Positions 48,902 to 63,097 of a DNA stretch of 64,000 nucleotides are shown in pieces. The first letter of the stretch is position 1, and every line of letters starts with the position of its first letter. The notes beneath the pieces were generated by a model. That model was not told the DNA's origin, searched no databases, and saw only the letters and a program-made list of their open reading frames with translations. The stretch spans positions 248,001-312,000 of the forward strand of contig VXAI01000138.1 of assembly GCA_013399305.1 (NCBI GenBank). Reading direction: 5' to 3'. The DNA comes from Rostratula benghalensis (taxonomy: Eukaryota; Chordata; Aves; Charadriiformes; Rostratulidae). The translations under genes and the position numbers were made by a program.

Positions 48902-50799
48902 CAGCACAGCTCAGATGCATAGAGGGAAAAGTTAACTCAGCTTTAGCAGACCCAGCTGATATGTGCCAATTCAATATCAGAAACCTGTTTTGCCAAGGTC
49001 ACTCCCTAGATGTTCTAAAAGAAACCAATTTGCCATGAGATAAGAAGAAAGATCCTTACATGGATAAATCATTGTTTAAAAGATACAATAAAAATGTAAA
49101 ATAAATAGACAAGTAATTTTTGTCACTGGAGAGAGGACACCAGTGAAGTCCCAGAGGAATTTGTGAAAGGTTTTAGAGTGTTCAACAGACTTATTAACAA
49201 TGGTAGTATATTCATATGCAATTTAGTAAAAAAAAATCCCCAATGAACAACATGTAAAAAGAACAAGTGATAACTTGAACCCAACAAGGATGGAAAGCTA
49301 TACTTTTGTAATTAACCTCCTGCAAGAAGGATTTTAAAGAGGGAGTGGGAGGTATATTATAGAGAGTACAAAGAGGAAAAAGGAGAGAACAGGAGCAGAG
49401 AGAATACCGAGTTACAGTGATCAGTTGCAGCCTGCAATGCTTTGACAGCAACTCCTGATTAGATGAAAAGCTGGGTAACTTTACCTCCTTGACCCTAGTG
49501 GCAATGAACACCTGGAACACGAGCTTAAAATTCTTTAGCCTAAATTCACCACAGGGTCACCTCAGCACCCGACAGATGGAAGAATTCAGAGATGAAAATT
49601 TAGGCTTCACCACAGTCTTCTACAGAGAGAGGGACCAAACAGCCCCCAGTTTACCACTAGTTAGTTAGTATCATATAGCCACTGTTACTGCTTGTACTTA
49701 CCCAAACATATAAATGCACTATTAGGGATACAAGACTTAACAGTGTGAAATTAGAGAGAAACATCTCAAAAGGCCACCTGAGAGGAAACGAAACCTCACA
49801 CATTATCAGCTCATGGTTCCTTAGGAATACAGTATGTGAGCCTTCAATTTTGGGCTTCCTAGTTCTTACTCTTATGAAAATGCAATACACACCACAGTGC
49901 CATTCCACTTTAAGGTAACAACAAACTTGTGAAATTGTTTAGAATCTGCCTGAAAAGGATCCCATACTTATGTTAGAATGGCTTTATGTCACCCGTAAAT
50001 CTTTGCATTTTCACGCCAGCATCTCCCTAATGTGAACCTACTCAGCAACTTCATTAGACAGATAAAACGAACCACTGGGTTTCATCAAGAAATTATTCAC
50101 AGAATTCATATAATATTGGAGTTTATAAGACCACGCTAAGGATTTAACAGCATTAAGACTGTTAAAAGCATAAAACATAAAAGCATTGAACATTAAAATT
50201 AACCAGAACAAACCTAGTAACTCTTTACTTCATTAGTTTTGAACGTTTTTACCAGTGTAAATGCAAAATAAGGAGAAATATTTGACATTTGAATCCTAAG
50301 AAAAATAGTTTTAAACTAGTATCAATATGCAGGTACAGGAGATGGTAAAAAAGTCTACTGATGCTTCATGTATTTTGAACTTTGATAATATCACTTTTAC
50401 TTCCCTGTTTTCTAGAATATTATAAGCAGAGACAGTGCACCAATTTGCTATGGAAAGGACACAAGGGACCAAATCTTCAGCGGACTCCACCTAACTTTAC
50501 ATGTGTATGTTTAAATCTGACAATACAAATAATTTGCACGCACAGATCAGTGGTGCGATGAACTGTTACGCAGATGGAGTGAAAGTCCTTTTTCTTTGCA
50601 ACTCTTGACTGGAAGATGTCATAAATGCAGAAGAAAAACAAGGGTTTACAAAATAAGAAAGATAAAAATGTACCCTGACAGCTCTGTAATTATTTTTATT
50701 ATGTCAGTGATTACACAACATCATTTAAATAATGGCAAAGCTTTCATTAATCAGCAAGTCTATTTCTTATCCTACATAGTTTTCTTATATTTCCAGTTG

Positions 50800-50825
50800 A
50801 AAAAAAAAAAAAAAAAAAAAAAAAA
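50800..50825. repeat. Poly-A run of 26
   Basis: Uninterrupted A26 preceded by TTTCCAGTTG and followed by GGAAAATGC. No upstream coding or SINE-like sequence is recognised, so a processed-transcript origin is unproven. Confidence 0.95.
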
Positions 50826-53741
50826 GGAAAATGCTTCTGTCACCCGATGGAGCAAGGGAATTCTGCCTATTGTTGTAGAACCTTATTATTTATTAAATTT
50901 CTTTATCTGAAAAATGCCTTCTGAAATGACATTCTTATTCCTTTTTCACTTAATTTCTTCTAGCTGACAGAATGGATTAAAATCTTGTTTTGGACCAAGA
51001 ATCATGGAGCATCTGCACTACACTGTCTAACCCTGAGTTAAATAGCAAGACAGCAGAAATGAATACTGGGAGTGGAAGGGAGGGGTATCAGGAACCATTT
51101 ATCAACATTAACATAAAAATTCAAGCTAGAATTTCACACAGATAATTGTGACTGTTAAGAATGAATATTAAAAATAACTAAGAAAAGCACAGAATAACCA
51201 GATATACACTCGACAAAATGAAGCCTGGTAGAACACAATGGCAAATCTTTCTTAAACATTAAGACAAAGTTCTGCTCTGTAACTGATGAAGACTTTGCTG
51301 AAACAGCATCTGACTCAAGATTCTAATTCCTGTACCCAAGTGGGCTACACTGGTTAGAAATACTAGTTAGTTACTTTGCAGGTGAACAGTCAATTTTAGA
51401 TGAGATTCACGCAGCTCCAGGGCACCACTGGTTTAAGGAAGGACTGTGTGACCATTCAGACTGTGCCAGCACCAGAAGGAAGCAGACATCCTACAGCTAC
51501 AAAAAGACCAGGAAGACCAGGTGAACAGGGATAACTCAACAAGATGGTTAAAAACCCCAGCTTGATAGCTAACTTCCATTTGAAGGCATAGATCTGACAC
51601 AACACTAATCTATATTAATCTCCTTCAGTATTGCATTTTTTTCATATGATCAAAACCATCTTGCAAACTCAATGGTTTTTTTTCTTAACTCACTGTTCTT
51701 GTCAACGGTGTGCATTGACTACAATGCTGAGTTTTCTTTTTCTTTCCTTACCGTTAAATATGCATGAATAGTTCAAAGACTAATGCTTTTCTGCAGACTT
51801 ACTGTTACGTGGAAGTTTGTTAGTAGCCCTAGGGAATGTCCTCAGCTTTTCTGTAACAATAAAGTCAATCCACAGCTATCTCTAAGGTAAGCCTAGAAAG
51901 CTCAAGTAGCTCATTTAATTTGCAAGTCTAACTTCCAAAATTGCTACATGTGGAAAAGGCCTACAAATAAAGTATGTTAGGTATACCCTGTGGAAAGGAA
52001 TGCAGTTGCTAGAAGCTTGTTAAGAGGCCTTACAGACCTCCTTGCAGAATTTTAAGACTTAAACTCTGACTCTTGTCATGTTGTGTACACAGGAAGTGAT
52101 ACCGGTTTAAATAACATTAACATTTCAAGCCAATGTAAACCAACTTAAAACCAAAATATGACAAATAATACCACCCTCTGAAACACTTTTTTTTTTTCTT
52201 TGCTATATTCATTGAGGAAAACATAGATGAAAATCTGAGTAACAACCTTGAACTGAGTTTAAGAGAAGAATCTATGTATGCACGCATCATCTCCTCCTGA
52301 TGAAAATTCTTTTTACGTATTTTATATCCTACAGCTATATGAAAAAATTGAGGACCCGATTAGCCCTCGGTTGCTACAAAACTTCACAGAGCAAAGATAG
52401 AATTCTGACAGCTACTTCTAAAAAAGGTACAAAAATCCTCAACAGGATGGACTTATGCAACAATCTCTACTCTGCACTTTCCTGTTCATACAGTCGCACC
52501 AATTACATATCTTTGTATGTTTCTATTAAAGTGTATTTTACAAATACCTTTGATGATAACCATACTATCCTAATTGAAGTGTTAATACTTGGTTACTTAA
52601 CAGTCTTGGGCATATGACTTTTTGCAATAAGTAGAGAGTGTGAAACAATATTACTATTCTGAATTATTTAATTTTCATATTTTAGAATATTTCCAAGAGA
52701 AAAATCTACGCTCCTAATCCTTTTTTTTCCCCCCCTGCTTAAGTATTTGGGAGAACCTTGGATAATATCCATATGTTTCTGTTGTACAACTCTGAAGTAT
52801 GGAAAAATATGTATGTATTCATATAAAATTACATATGTATATGTTATATACAAAACATTTAACTGATTTTATGGGAGTTAACCAAATGTAATCAAAAGCT
52901 ATACTCATGGTTGTGAGAGGCAGATGGTTTGAACAGTTTTGCCCATAGGGTGTGTATTGCCAACATCAGGAAGGTAAGTGCAAGCTAACATTAAATTAAG
53001 CCACATGATAGTAAGATGGGGCAGACTTCAAAACAGATGTGTATTTCCTTATGGTGGACAACTGAAGGAAATTAAGAGAGATGAGGTAAGAGGGTTAACA
53101 TGAGAAAATCACAAGGAAACAGCATCACTGTTCCTCAAATGCTTTATCCAGACTACGATCCCAGAAGGATGAGACACAGACCTCCCTTTAGAGCATCTCC
53201 TTTTCTCCCACATAAGAACATTTGCTTTCTGAAGTGGAGGACAGAAGACTGTCACAAGACAAATCACCCATGTTGTTTACTCCAGTTCTGGCCACTAAAG
53301 ACAAACGGGCACGTCTGAAAATGTCTTAGCGAAAAGACAGGGTTAGAGGTATCCACATTTAACTTGTATTATGCTTGTGGCATGATTAAATAAAAACATA
53401 ACCACCTGTTATACTTATTTCAGTGACAGTATCTATTTTCAATTATAGCATTTACTATCTACCCTCAAGCATGGCAAGTAACACCATGGTAACATAAACA
53501 GAGTCGTGGCTGCCTGAGAAAGTTAAATTATAAATAGCAATGTATAGCCCATGAGATCCTGGAAATAAACTAGCTAATCCATAGGCATTTGTTACTATGA
53601 CATAACATTTCCACTAAAACATTGTTTGCCTCATCTCTAACCCACTCAGAATAGATTTAGAAGTTCGGCATCACCTGACTCCGAGTGAGTTTATGTTGAG
53701 ACATAAAATAAGCAGAGATAGTGGAGAAAATAAGCTATAGC

Positions 53742-53759
53742 AAAAAAAAAAAAAAAAAA
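53742..53759. repeat. Poly-A run of 18
   Basis: Uninterrupted A18 between AGCTATAGC and CCCACCAC. Simple sequence. Confidence 0.95.
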
Positions 53760-56700
53760 CCCACCACAAATTAACACACATACACCCACTGTAGGCTTTA
53801 GTCTGCTTCCACTGAAGTTGAGGTGGGGGCAGGGGAGGGGGAGAAAACTATCCCAAATGTGTATCACAATTCCCTGGTGGGAAAAGAAAAAAAAGGCAAT
53901 ACAAACCAAAAAACTTGGGTTTAACCTGGTCCGAACAGTTTGGAAATGCAAATAAACTCAGCAACCCTCTAAAACCTTTGAAGGATTTCAGAACTCAGTG
54001 CACTCTTTAGTCTCAGACCGGGTGCAAAGATCCATGGAACTGAGGGAATACTGAGATTCAAGCCTTAGCTTCGTACTCTGGGGAGAGCTGAATTACCAAT
54101 TGTTTTATTCTGCTCTGTAGTTCCTTACTCTCTGCAAGACTGAGGCAGCATAAGAGCAGCAGGCTCTTGTTCTGAGCAGCAGCTTTTTGCCAGCTGGCCA
54201 GACGCCTGCTGTGGTTGGCCAAGCTTCCTTGTTCGGGAGAGTGACCAAGGACTCAACAAATGGGAGAAAGAAAAGAGAATGAGTTTCCACAAAGTTAGGA
54301 CTGAAGATTGAGAGCGAAGAGGTTACTGCCAAGTTTTGTGGTGAGAGGATGGCAACCTTTTAATTCTGTGTGGGCTCAAAGACGTTATCACAGGTTTGAC
54401 ACAAATCTGGGGCCTTAATCTAACCATGTGAAAATATCTTTTAGGTTAGGCAAGAATGCTAAGTACTTAGAGACATCAGCTTGATTTCTTTCTTGTTAAG
54501 AATAACAAGACAGACAAATTTGAGAAATTTACATTGTCTTTGAGATTATAGCCATTGGTTAAAGTCTACTTTTGACTGGACTGATAGAAATCCAGAATGG
54601 ATCTACTGAGGTTGATGGAATTATTTCAGATTTGCACAATGCAAATAAAATGGAATTTAAGATTCCACCATTTCTATTCTAAAAATATGCTGTGTTTTGT
54701 CATACATATTTGGTGAAATCTTGGCCTCTGACATCAGTGACAGAAATCATTGGTATTGCTATGGTCTAAATTCCACTGAAGGATTTTCCTTTCACACAGA
54801 GTGAAGCAAAACAAAAGCTGATCCACTGAAGTAAAAATTTAAATAAATTTTATATCAAATCCATGTGATAAAACAAGCAGGCAGGTTACCTCAGACTGTA
54901 ATCCTGTGTACTTTTCATATGTTTCATTTGGCTTCTTTCAAGTCACTGTACAATTAATTTATTAAATGAAAATACTACTTAAAGGCCAACAAATTAGCTA
55001 ATTTGCACTTTCAAAGAAAACCAGACAAAAATCAGATAAAGAGCTGGATAAATTTGTCAAGCATATTTCAGAAGATATGATTATACATACTAGTCTCAAT
55101 GGGCCTAACAAGTGAGACTATTTTAAAAAAAATCTCTATATGACCCGGAGAAATAAAAGTTTGGTATGTTTAAGAACTTCATGCTTATCAATAGAATTGT
55201 CATTGTTCTTTATCTTTTGGATAAATACAATTGTTTAGTTCACAGTAGACTTTAGTATTTTTGTAACCTTTAGAGTAACATAGGCTGGTTCAAAAGATTT
55301 TTTTAAAATTACTTTTATATGAGATGAGAGCAAAAAGCTGAAAATATGTTCAACAATTAGTTGTGTTTCTGACTGTCATCAGTGACTGTTAATCAAGCAA
55401 TTGAACAACAGTATGTGTTATACTGGAGTGTCATTATCACATAATTTTGTCATGCATTGCTATAATATTTTTACCGAAAAAAAAAAATAAATAAATTAAA
55501 CATAGTCATTAATCATGCAGCACATTAAACCTAATATGACATTTAGTGTGATGAAATGTAAAATAAGGCATATTCATTGTGCTCACAGAAAACAATTCCC
55601 ACAGAGGCTAAGTATTCCTAAATCACTTAGGCAAGACTATCCTTAGAACAGACATGTAAAAAACTCCTAAATAGAGACTGTGATTTTTCTGGAAAGCATA
55701 TGAACAAGTCTTTTATTAAGCCAAATCTATGAACATTTATGCATGTGACTCTGGGCATGTGACTACTCGTGCTTTAAACTAAGTATGTGTGCAAGTTAAG
55801 TCTATGCAAAAGCCCTGAGTGTGCACTGTAAAGGAGCTGTAGAACTGTAACAGTACAGAACTAATACAATCCAAAACTGCTTCCGTATTTTCTGACCACA
55901 GACAGAAAAAATATAGAAGATAGGGATTTTTTTCCAATAAAAGACATTGGAATGTCATTCCTACAATTTAGCACCCTGCATTATATTTTATAAAAATAAA
56001 AGCAGTATTTTAATACATATCCAAGGATTCAAAATTGGCTGATCGCTTAAAACCGAAATTGGGAAAAAACAATGAACTGAGGAGATAAACAAGACCCAGG
56101 GTAGACTGTAAGCATTATACAAAAACACAGGTTAGGTTCAAGTCTAGTTTCCCCCTCCTACAGACTCTAAACCCATCTGTTAACTCAACTTGAAATCTAA
56201 ATTACCTTTTCTTCACTCCTTTTTAAACCTACTCAATAATCCTGGGGAGCACCTTTCTCCTTTCTTTCTAGACGCATGCAGATATTAGTAATTTCACTTA
56301 AATACACACACAATAGGCCTACACAAAGCTCTTCAGGCTGCACTGGAGGGCTACCATAGCAAATTTGCATGAAACCCCACTGCTTTATTTTGTTATCAAG
56401 TCTTACAAAACATACTGTTGATCATAATAGACAATCTATGAACCAAAGAGGATAAGGATACAATGTAAGGAAAATGATAAATATTTGAAAAAATATGTTT
56501 TAAATTACAAATAAGATTTCCATGAGCAAGGATATAAAGAATTATCCCTCACCCACAATTACTGAGTATATTTCAACGGTTTACATGTGTGCATTATCTA
56601 TCTCCATCCTTATAGTATTTAACAGTTGCTTCTGTGTTAGGTTAGACATTCAAGATGGAAAGCCTGCATGTATTTCAGCATCCACAACTGACTCGGTTCT

Positions 56701-59700
56701 AGAAGGACAGCCTGGGGACCATAATTTGTCAGCTCACTAGTCACAAAGAATAACGTGAATGAATCACTGTTACATACTATGGGTTTTCCATTACCTGAAT
56801 AGACAGTCTTGTACAAAAGAACATGATGTCTAACAGATTATAACAATACAAATGCCTACCAGACTAAACTGGATCCTCATGAAGACAAGGATTTTTTTTT
56901 TTACAGAAATCTTTCTCGTCCTATAACCTAAAGGGCTTTATGTACTTTAAGGGCTATAAATCACCTAACATTTTTTTTAACATGTGCAGTTGGGTAAAAA
57001 GCACATGAAAACTGGTATATTATTTCTAACCTTACAATTTGAGAGATGAGGAAATGAAACAGACTCAACTAAGGGAAAATGTATTTGACATATCAGAGTT
57101 ACCAAACTTCAAGGTACCAATACGGACTACTAGATTCACTAGTAGGTACATAAACAAAAGTGGCCACAACTACAAAAGTGCTGATCATTCAGCATTCACA
57201 TTGACTCTTACGGGAAATTAATGATCTCAGGAATTTGGGGTTCATCCCAAAAATACAAACCCAGAAAGCAGTAAGTTTTAAAGGCTGGTATTGACATTCT
57301 ACGTCTTTTTCTCCCTGTTCTTTTGTTTCCAAACCTACATTAGGCTTCAAAGACAAACACACTTTGTGGAGTTCTTGATAGCATCAAAGCTCTGTACTAT
57401 GGTTGCACTAGAAAATGTCCTAAAACACTGACGAGCTGCATTTTCTGTTATGGGAAACACAAAACTGGGCCCTAGTTTTGCCAACAAAGCCTTCAAATCA
57501 AATGTGTGGCATTATTTGCCATATTCACATTAGAGAAAACAATCATTGACAAGGAGAGACAGAGCAACAGAGATGAAGAGAGAAGTATGTCAGAGTCTGG
57601 AGTTCCTTGAGTAATAGCTAATCCTTTCCACTGAAAGATTTTTTTTTAATGATTTACACTGAAATTTTAAGAACAAAGGTTGTCTTATTTCTTTCACAGA
57701 GTTGTACTGAAACATGCAAACAGGAGTAAATTGGCTGTTTCTGGTCTTCTGCTTGCAAAGATTTGACATTTGCTCTGCACTGCTTTGATTTATAGCTCTC
57801 TAGGTGACTACAACTAGTACAGGAAGGCCAAGCTAAAGCAAGGTATTTGTTTTCTTCCCATAGTAAAACACAGCTCATGCTTTCATCTGTTCATTCTTAC
57901 AACTAGACTGCATCAAAAGAAAATTAAATAGCTGTTCTCATTTAATACTAAAAGCTAACTCCCAGTGCTTTCTCTCATCTGTTTTATCTGCTATATCATT
58001 AAAATGATTCTTCTCAGTCCATAAGCTTTAAGGTCAATTTAAGGTCACACTATATATAGCAAAGACCTTGTGATGTGAGTAGACATGGCCGCACACAAAG
58101 ACCAGATCGGATCTGCGTGCTAACAAGCGTCTTTCACAATGATTCCTTTTGAAGGATAGGAAGATATTCATAATGGTGTAAAGAGCTTTTCTAGACCAAC
58201 ATTTAACTCTGAATACTCCTCAGACAAACGTATCAGTAGTAATTGCAAAAAAGAAGTTAAGGCTGGTGATGTTCTTGGGAGGCATATCCAGAAAGAATGG
58301 TTAACTAGAGTAAAAAGTCCTTTACTTCTCATAGCACTTCAGTATCTTGCAAAGGAATCAGTCTGAGACTAGAAATGCATTACAGCTGTTGATAGTTTAT
58401 ACTAAAATTGCACATTAAGCCTTCATTTTTGCTGGTCAACTTCTGCTCAAAATTGCCAGATAAACTTTTCCTGCAGAGATCATGGTCATGACATGGCCCA
58501 ACTATTACTTTATTTACAAGTAATTAGAGTGAATTAAATGTGAAAAGGTGACTTCACTTTATGCTTGCTTGCAGCTAACATACTGCTTTTTCAAATGTTT
58601 CATACATTTACATATTCTTGAAAATACTTTCTGTGGTTATAGCTGGGAAATTTGAAAGTATACATAATTGAACATTATTTAATCTATCTGCATTAACTGC
58701 AAGATAAATGCAGGCAGTTTGTCCTGCAGTAGATAACTATAGTTTAGAGAAAATGCATTTTACACTTTATACCCTACTAAAGGCTTTTCTGTTCTATATA
58801 CATATAGTTAGGTCTAAACATCACAACACCTGCTAACTCTCAGGGCATAAAAACACTTTCTCAAATGCTTTCATTGAGCTTTGAATCTGTCTGAATAAAA
58901 CATGTTATAACAAGTGCCTTTGTACACAAAACAGTAGACTATGAAATCTTTTAAAGAGGAAATGTACACAAGATTCAGCGAATACAAATACTGTTTACAT
59001 GTATGTTGTTGAAATAACTTTTCCAAAATCAAAATAATCCACATTGGGAGAATTCATAATGCTTGAAACAAGTTAAACAGTGGGTATTTTAATCAATGAG
59101 CAAGTATAACGTCTCTAGCACCAGAATTTGTTCATGCTGAAAGGATTTTTTTTTTGGTTGAAAAATCATGATCTGCATTTACAGATATTTTGCAGGTCTC
59201 TGCTTGTTTGTATTCATGACAATACAGCTGTTCCTCCACACCTCATGCTCCCCACAGAGCAAACTTAGCTTTTATTTAAAGCACAGAATGGGAGCAATTC
59301 CACCAACCTCAGCAGAGATAAAACTTGGTTGAAATGAAGAACAAAACAAGGAAAAACCTATTAGGACTTTCAGTACTGACCATACATATGAAGTTCAGAA
59401 CTAACAGAAAAGTTAATGGCCATCCTTGTTTCCAAGGAGACGTCCCTATGGTGTATTTTATTTAATGTTCAGCTTTTAAGTATATACAACCTATATTTAA
59501 AACCTAGCTTTGCATCTTATTGGCATTTAATAGCAATTAATTTGTTGAAAACAAATTCAACAGGATCCAGCAAAAATGTCATTGCATCTATTCCCCAAAA
59601 GAATAATCACTTTCCACACAAATCATAAACTACACTGTACTTTACCTCTTCCAAAATAAAAGGTCAGTAACATGCCAGGCTACCAGATTAATTTTACGTT

Positions 59701-61786
59701 TTCAGATAGAGGCATCTCAAAAGCACAAAACCGCGTAATCCTTCCTGGGAAGAATTGTGGAATTATGATTTGCCATGAGACCCAAGTCTAAGGATTTTTT
59801 AGCATCTCTGCTCTTTATAGTTGCTTGGTGTTCTTTTCATGTGGAATGTCAATGTGTTTTTTTAACTGATGATATTTAAAAAAAACACAGTGCAGCCTAT
59901 TATAATATTCTCCCCCTATATATAATCTCTCTCAGACGATGTAACAAGCTATTCATAAGCATGAGCTAACACATGAAAATGAAAGGAGGAAAGTAACCAA
60001 GAGGCAGGCTCGTTTATTATTTGCAGTGGGGATGACGACTGGTAACATATCGTAAGTACTTACTGCAACACATTCTACTTGCTTTTTATTAATAAAAAGA
60101 AATGGCTTTTTCTAATTCATAAGGTCTCAGTGTTAACAAAAGGACTGAATCAGCATGCATGCCTCCCTAAAGTACCACAAACGAAGACTGGTAATCATAT
60201 TGGCTTCGTCAATCAACAGCTGTATTCTGACCTAATTTACAAAGTTCTCACAGCAGTTGTTATTATTTTGCTTAGAAGTTAACATGGTATTTCCTTTCTC
60301 TAATTATTTCAAAGCTGATGAGGCAGCTTGCAACAATTTATATGTAACATAACAGTCCTAGATAACTGTCAACAAAAATTTAGTTTAATGAGTCAGCCTT
60401 AGCCTTGAATAATAACTGTAGTGTGGTGCCACAGCATCCCCGTGAGCTGGGAACATCCTGTCTTTTCTGGCACTTATGGACAAGGAACAAAGCTGTGCCT
60501 CTGACTCCTGTGTCCTAGCTCGAAATACTCAAGAGCAGTTAAGTCTGCAGCAATCAGCATTTCTTAGGAAATGTTTTATTTGCCAGAAAGTATTTGGCCT
60601 CCAAGCTGACAGGTATACAAACAAAGCTCCCATAAATATTTGGGTATCTGATCTAATAAGGGAATCAATGAAAGAATGCCTCAAGAACAGAACCCGCAGT
60701 AGCTAATGAAGACCAGCTTTGCAGAATTCCATCCATAACAATGCCAGAAACTCTTCAGTCCTTGAGACAGCATTGCTGTTACAGTGACATCTCACAGTTT
60801 TAAACTAACTCTTCTCTAGAGATAAATAGGTCCTAATAGTCAGCCCGTGTAATACTAACTGCTAAACTGCTGTATGCGTATTTATTTAGATGCAAAGTAG
60901 TGAATTCTAGTTACTTGACTGGACATTCCACAACATTTTAATGCACATTTTTTCACATTATACACAAAATCTGACCACAGAAGATCAGGTGCAGGTGCTT
61001 GGCTGACATAGTTAACACTCCTTTTTGCCTCCTGTGCCTAATTATTTTCATGGGATTGACAGGGGAAGCCACTCTGGCTTTGGTGACAAAACACCATGGA
61101 CTAAAGCTGGAATTCTTTCTCATTCATGCTGTGAGACTTCTATGTATGGGTAACTGGCAAGTCAGTGCTAAAAAGAAAACCACTGAAGGAAATGCTTCTG
61201 AATGTGCGTATAAAGTGCACAGGCCAAAAGCCAGAACTTTCAAACAGCAGAAAAAATGGACTTGTAAGGTCTAAGTGAGAGAAACAGCACAAAAAGGGAA
61301 GGCACGCAGCTGTGTAAGAACAAACTGCATTTTTCAAGTACCTGTTGAAACCCATGGCCTCAAAAATATTTATATGCTTAACTCCCATAATGTCAATGTG
61401 AGTTAGGTACCCAAGTGCCTCTGCAGAGCAGGGGCAAACATCCCAATCCTGTGATAAATTGCATATCCTTTAGAAATTGCATTTTTGTCAAAGTCCACTG
61501 AACTTCAGACTGATTTAGCATCTTGCAGAAGGCAGTATGGCCCTCTTAGAGCCAGAAGGCTCCTGGGTTTTGCAAGTTGCAAGGTGAGCGTTAGCCCATG
61601 ATGTTCTCCTAATGCCTGCAAAACACATCTCCTGATTCTACACAGATGCCAAAAATATCATGCATTATTAGCAGTGAACGTGCAACTAAAGGAAAAGTAA
61701 GATGACACCTTCATAGACTGTAGAAACACCACGAAGATTAACCACAATGAGGAATACATTCCAGAGTATTTTTAGTATGTAAATAG

Positions 61787-61804
61787 TATATATATATATA
61801 TATA
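61787..61804. repeat. (TA)9 microsatellite
   Basis: Nine perfect TA units between AAATAG and AAAGATAG; likely polymorphic in length. Confidence 0.95.
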
Positions 61805-62164
61805 AAAGATAGCTGCTAATTTCACAATTTTGTCCTAGTTCGTTTTATAATTAATAATGAAATTAATGTTAAATTCATGTTCTAGGTCCCCCGTTAAGGC
61901 ATCTCAGCTGCAGCTCTTGGATTAAGTAATGGATAATTCAACATAAGAGAAACCATAAGACGCACTAGTGTCTTTACTAATTCTGTTAACGTTCTAGAGA
62001 ACAAAAGACTTCCAACGTTGTCTTCCGCCTCACCATGCATCACGACGTTCCCGTTTGGGGAGATTTTTGAAATTTTCTCTATCTGAAAATCTTGTTTAAC
62101 AAGAAATTTTCAAAATAAATTAGATCTGCTCCTTCCTGATGCCATAAGGAACTGTTATTAACAC

Positions 62165-62370
62165 CGGATGGTAGTCTGAGGACAGCAGGAGGAGGCGGTG
62201 GGACCCCCGGGACACCCCGCACAGGCCCTCGGAGCGGAGCCTCTGCCTGCCGGGGGCGAGCGGGGCGCGAGCAGGGCGCCCTCTGGCGGCCCCGGCGTCG
62301 CCCGCAGGGAGAGGAGAATGCGGCGCAAGAAACGCGGTGCGGGTTCGGCGCGAGAGCAGGTTTGTTCCCC
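62165..62370. promoter_or_regulatory. Small GC/CpG-rich island in intron 1
   Basis: About 200 bp rich in C, G and CpG inside an otherwise AT-rich intron, 0.7-0.95 kb downstream of exon 1 on the transcript. It contains a strong CTCF-type motif. Open frames on both strands here are by-products of GC richness and look like no known protein. It could be an outlier of the promoter island, an insulator or alternative promoter; an alternative first exon is not excluded. Confidence 0.65.
62274..62292 (-). promoter_or_regulatory. CTCF-type binding motif
   Basis: The minus strand reads GGGCCGCCAGAGGGCGCCC, matching the well-known CTCF core (CC-A/G-CCAG-N-GGGCGC) at essentially all high-information positions. 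It sits within the GC-rich patch 0.8 kb inside intron 1, pointing along the direction of PITPNC1 transcription. Binding is inferred from the motif. Confidence 0.7.
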
Positions 62371-63097
62371 CTCTCCCCCCCTCAACGTTCACTTCAATAG
62401 CATAAACAGCTGAATAAAACATCTACCTTCTTTTTAAACGTGCGAGACGCTATAGACCAGAAAGCACCATCTCATTTACACAATGCCTCAGGCCTTTAGG
62501 TACCTATTGCACGAGTAACTGTATAGCACGTGTGTTACATGGAGGTATTACTGTCTTACTTAAAACAATAAACAGGTAGGATGTTTGCAAATAAATAAAG
62601 ACATCATGCTCCTAACAGAGTTGAGAACACCATCGAAAAGCACTTTGATTTCCCATCGTTTCTTTAAATGACAAAAAAGTTTTACTAATAAATTATCCCC
62701 TACCTGTGCTAGTTTCAGGCCACGTTCATCTGCAAGGTTATTTTAAGCAAAGGTGAAGGTATATTTAGAATCTGGGTTTGGACAAATGCTTTATCAGATA
62801 GAGGATTTCAGCACAAAGCATTTCCTCGCAAATATGCGTAAGATTCTTCTTAAAAATCTGGTTGGAAATTTTTTACAACCCGTATTTTGACACCACAATG
62901 CTTTTGATACACTTAAGTTACCTTCGTTCCTGCAGGATTCCCTTATTTTCCAATAAAAACATTCCTCTCTAACCAATCATCTCCGACTAAGTTCATTACA
63001 CAAAGAAAAAATATTCAGTAAAACAAATACAACCTCAACTCGCCTTGAAAAAGAAAGCCCTTGGTAAGTACGAGCCGTGAACAGCGTTGGAGCTTAC

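Larger units (their letters stand above)
25780..63097 (-). other. PITPNC1 intron 1 (37,318 nt)
   Basis: The donor GTAAGCT is at 63097 and the acceptor TTTGCAG at 25780. A single sense-oriented CR1 lies at 28420-29206. From there to about 62.1 kb there is AT-rich sequence with homopolymer and simple repeats and a few weak ancient-repeat traces; no second gene, RNA gene or young transposon is recognised. A GC-rich patch with a CTCF-type motif lies at 62165-62370, about 0.8 kb inside the intron from exon 1. First introns of this size often hold enhancers, but none can be pinpointed from one sequence. Confidence 0.88.

Noticed and set aside
50596..50910. Open frame ending in a lysine run, possible retrogene with poly-A tail
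   Set aside because: The lysines are the A26 homopolymer; the upstream protein has no similarity that I recognise and no target-site duplication is evident.
60999..61274. 91-codon plus-strand frame with a hydrophobic start
   Set aside because: Looks superficially like a signal peptide but has no family similarity, no splice context and ordinary intronic base composition.
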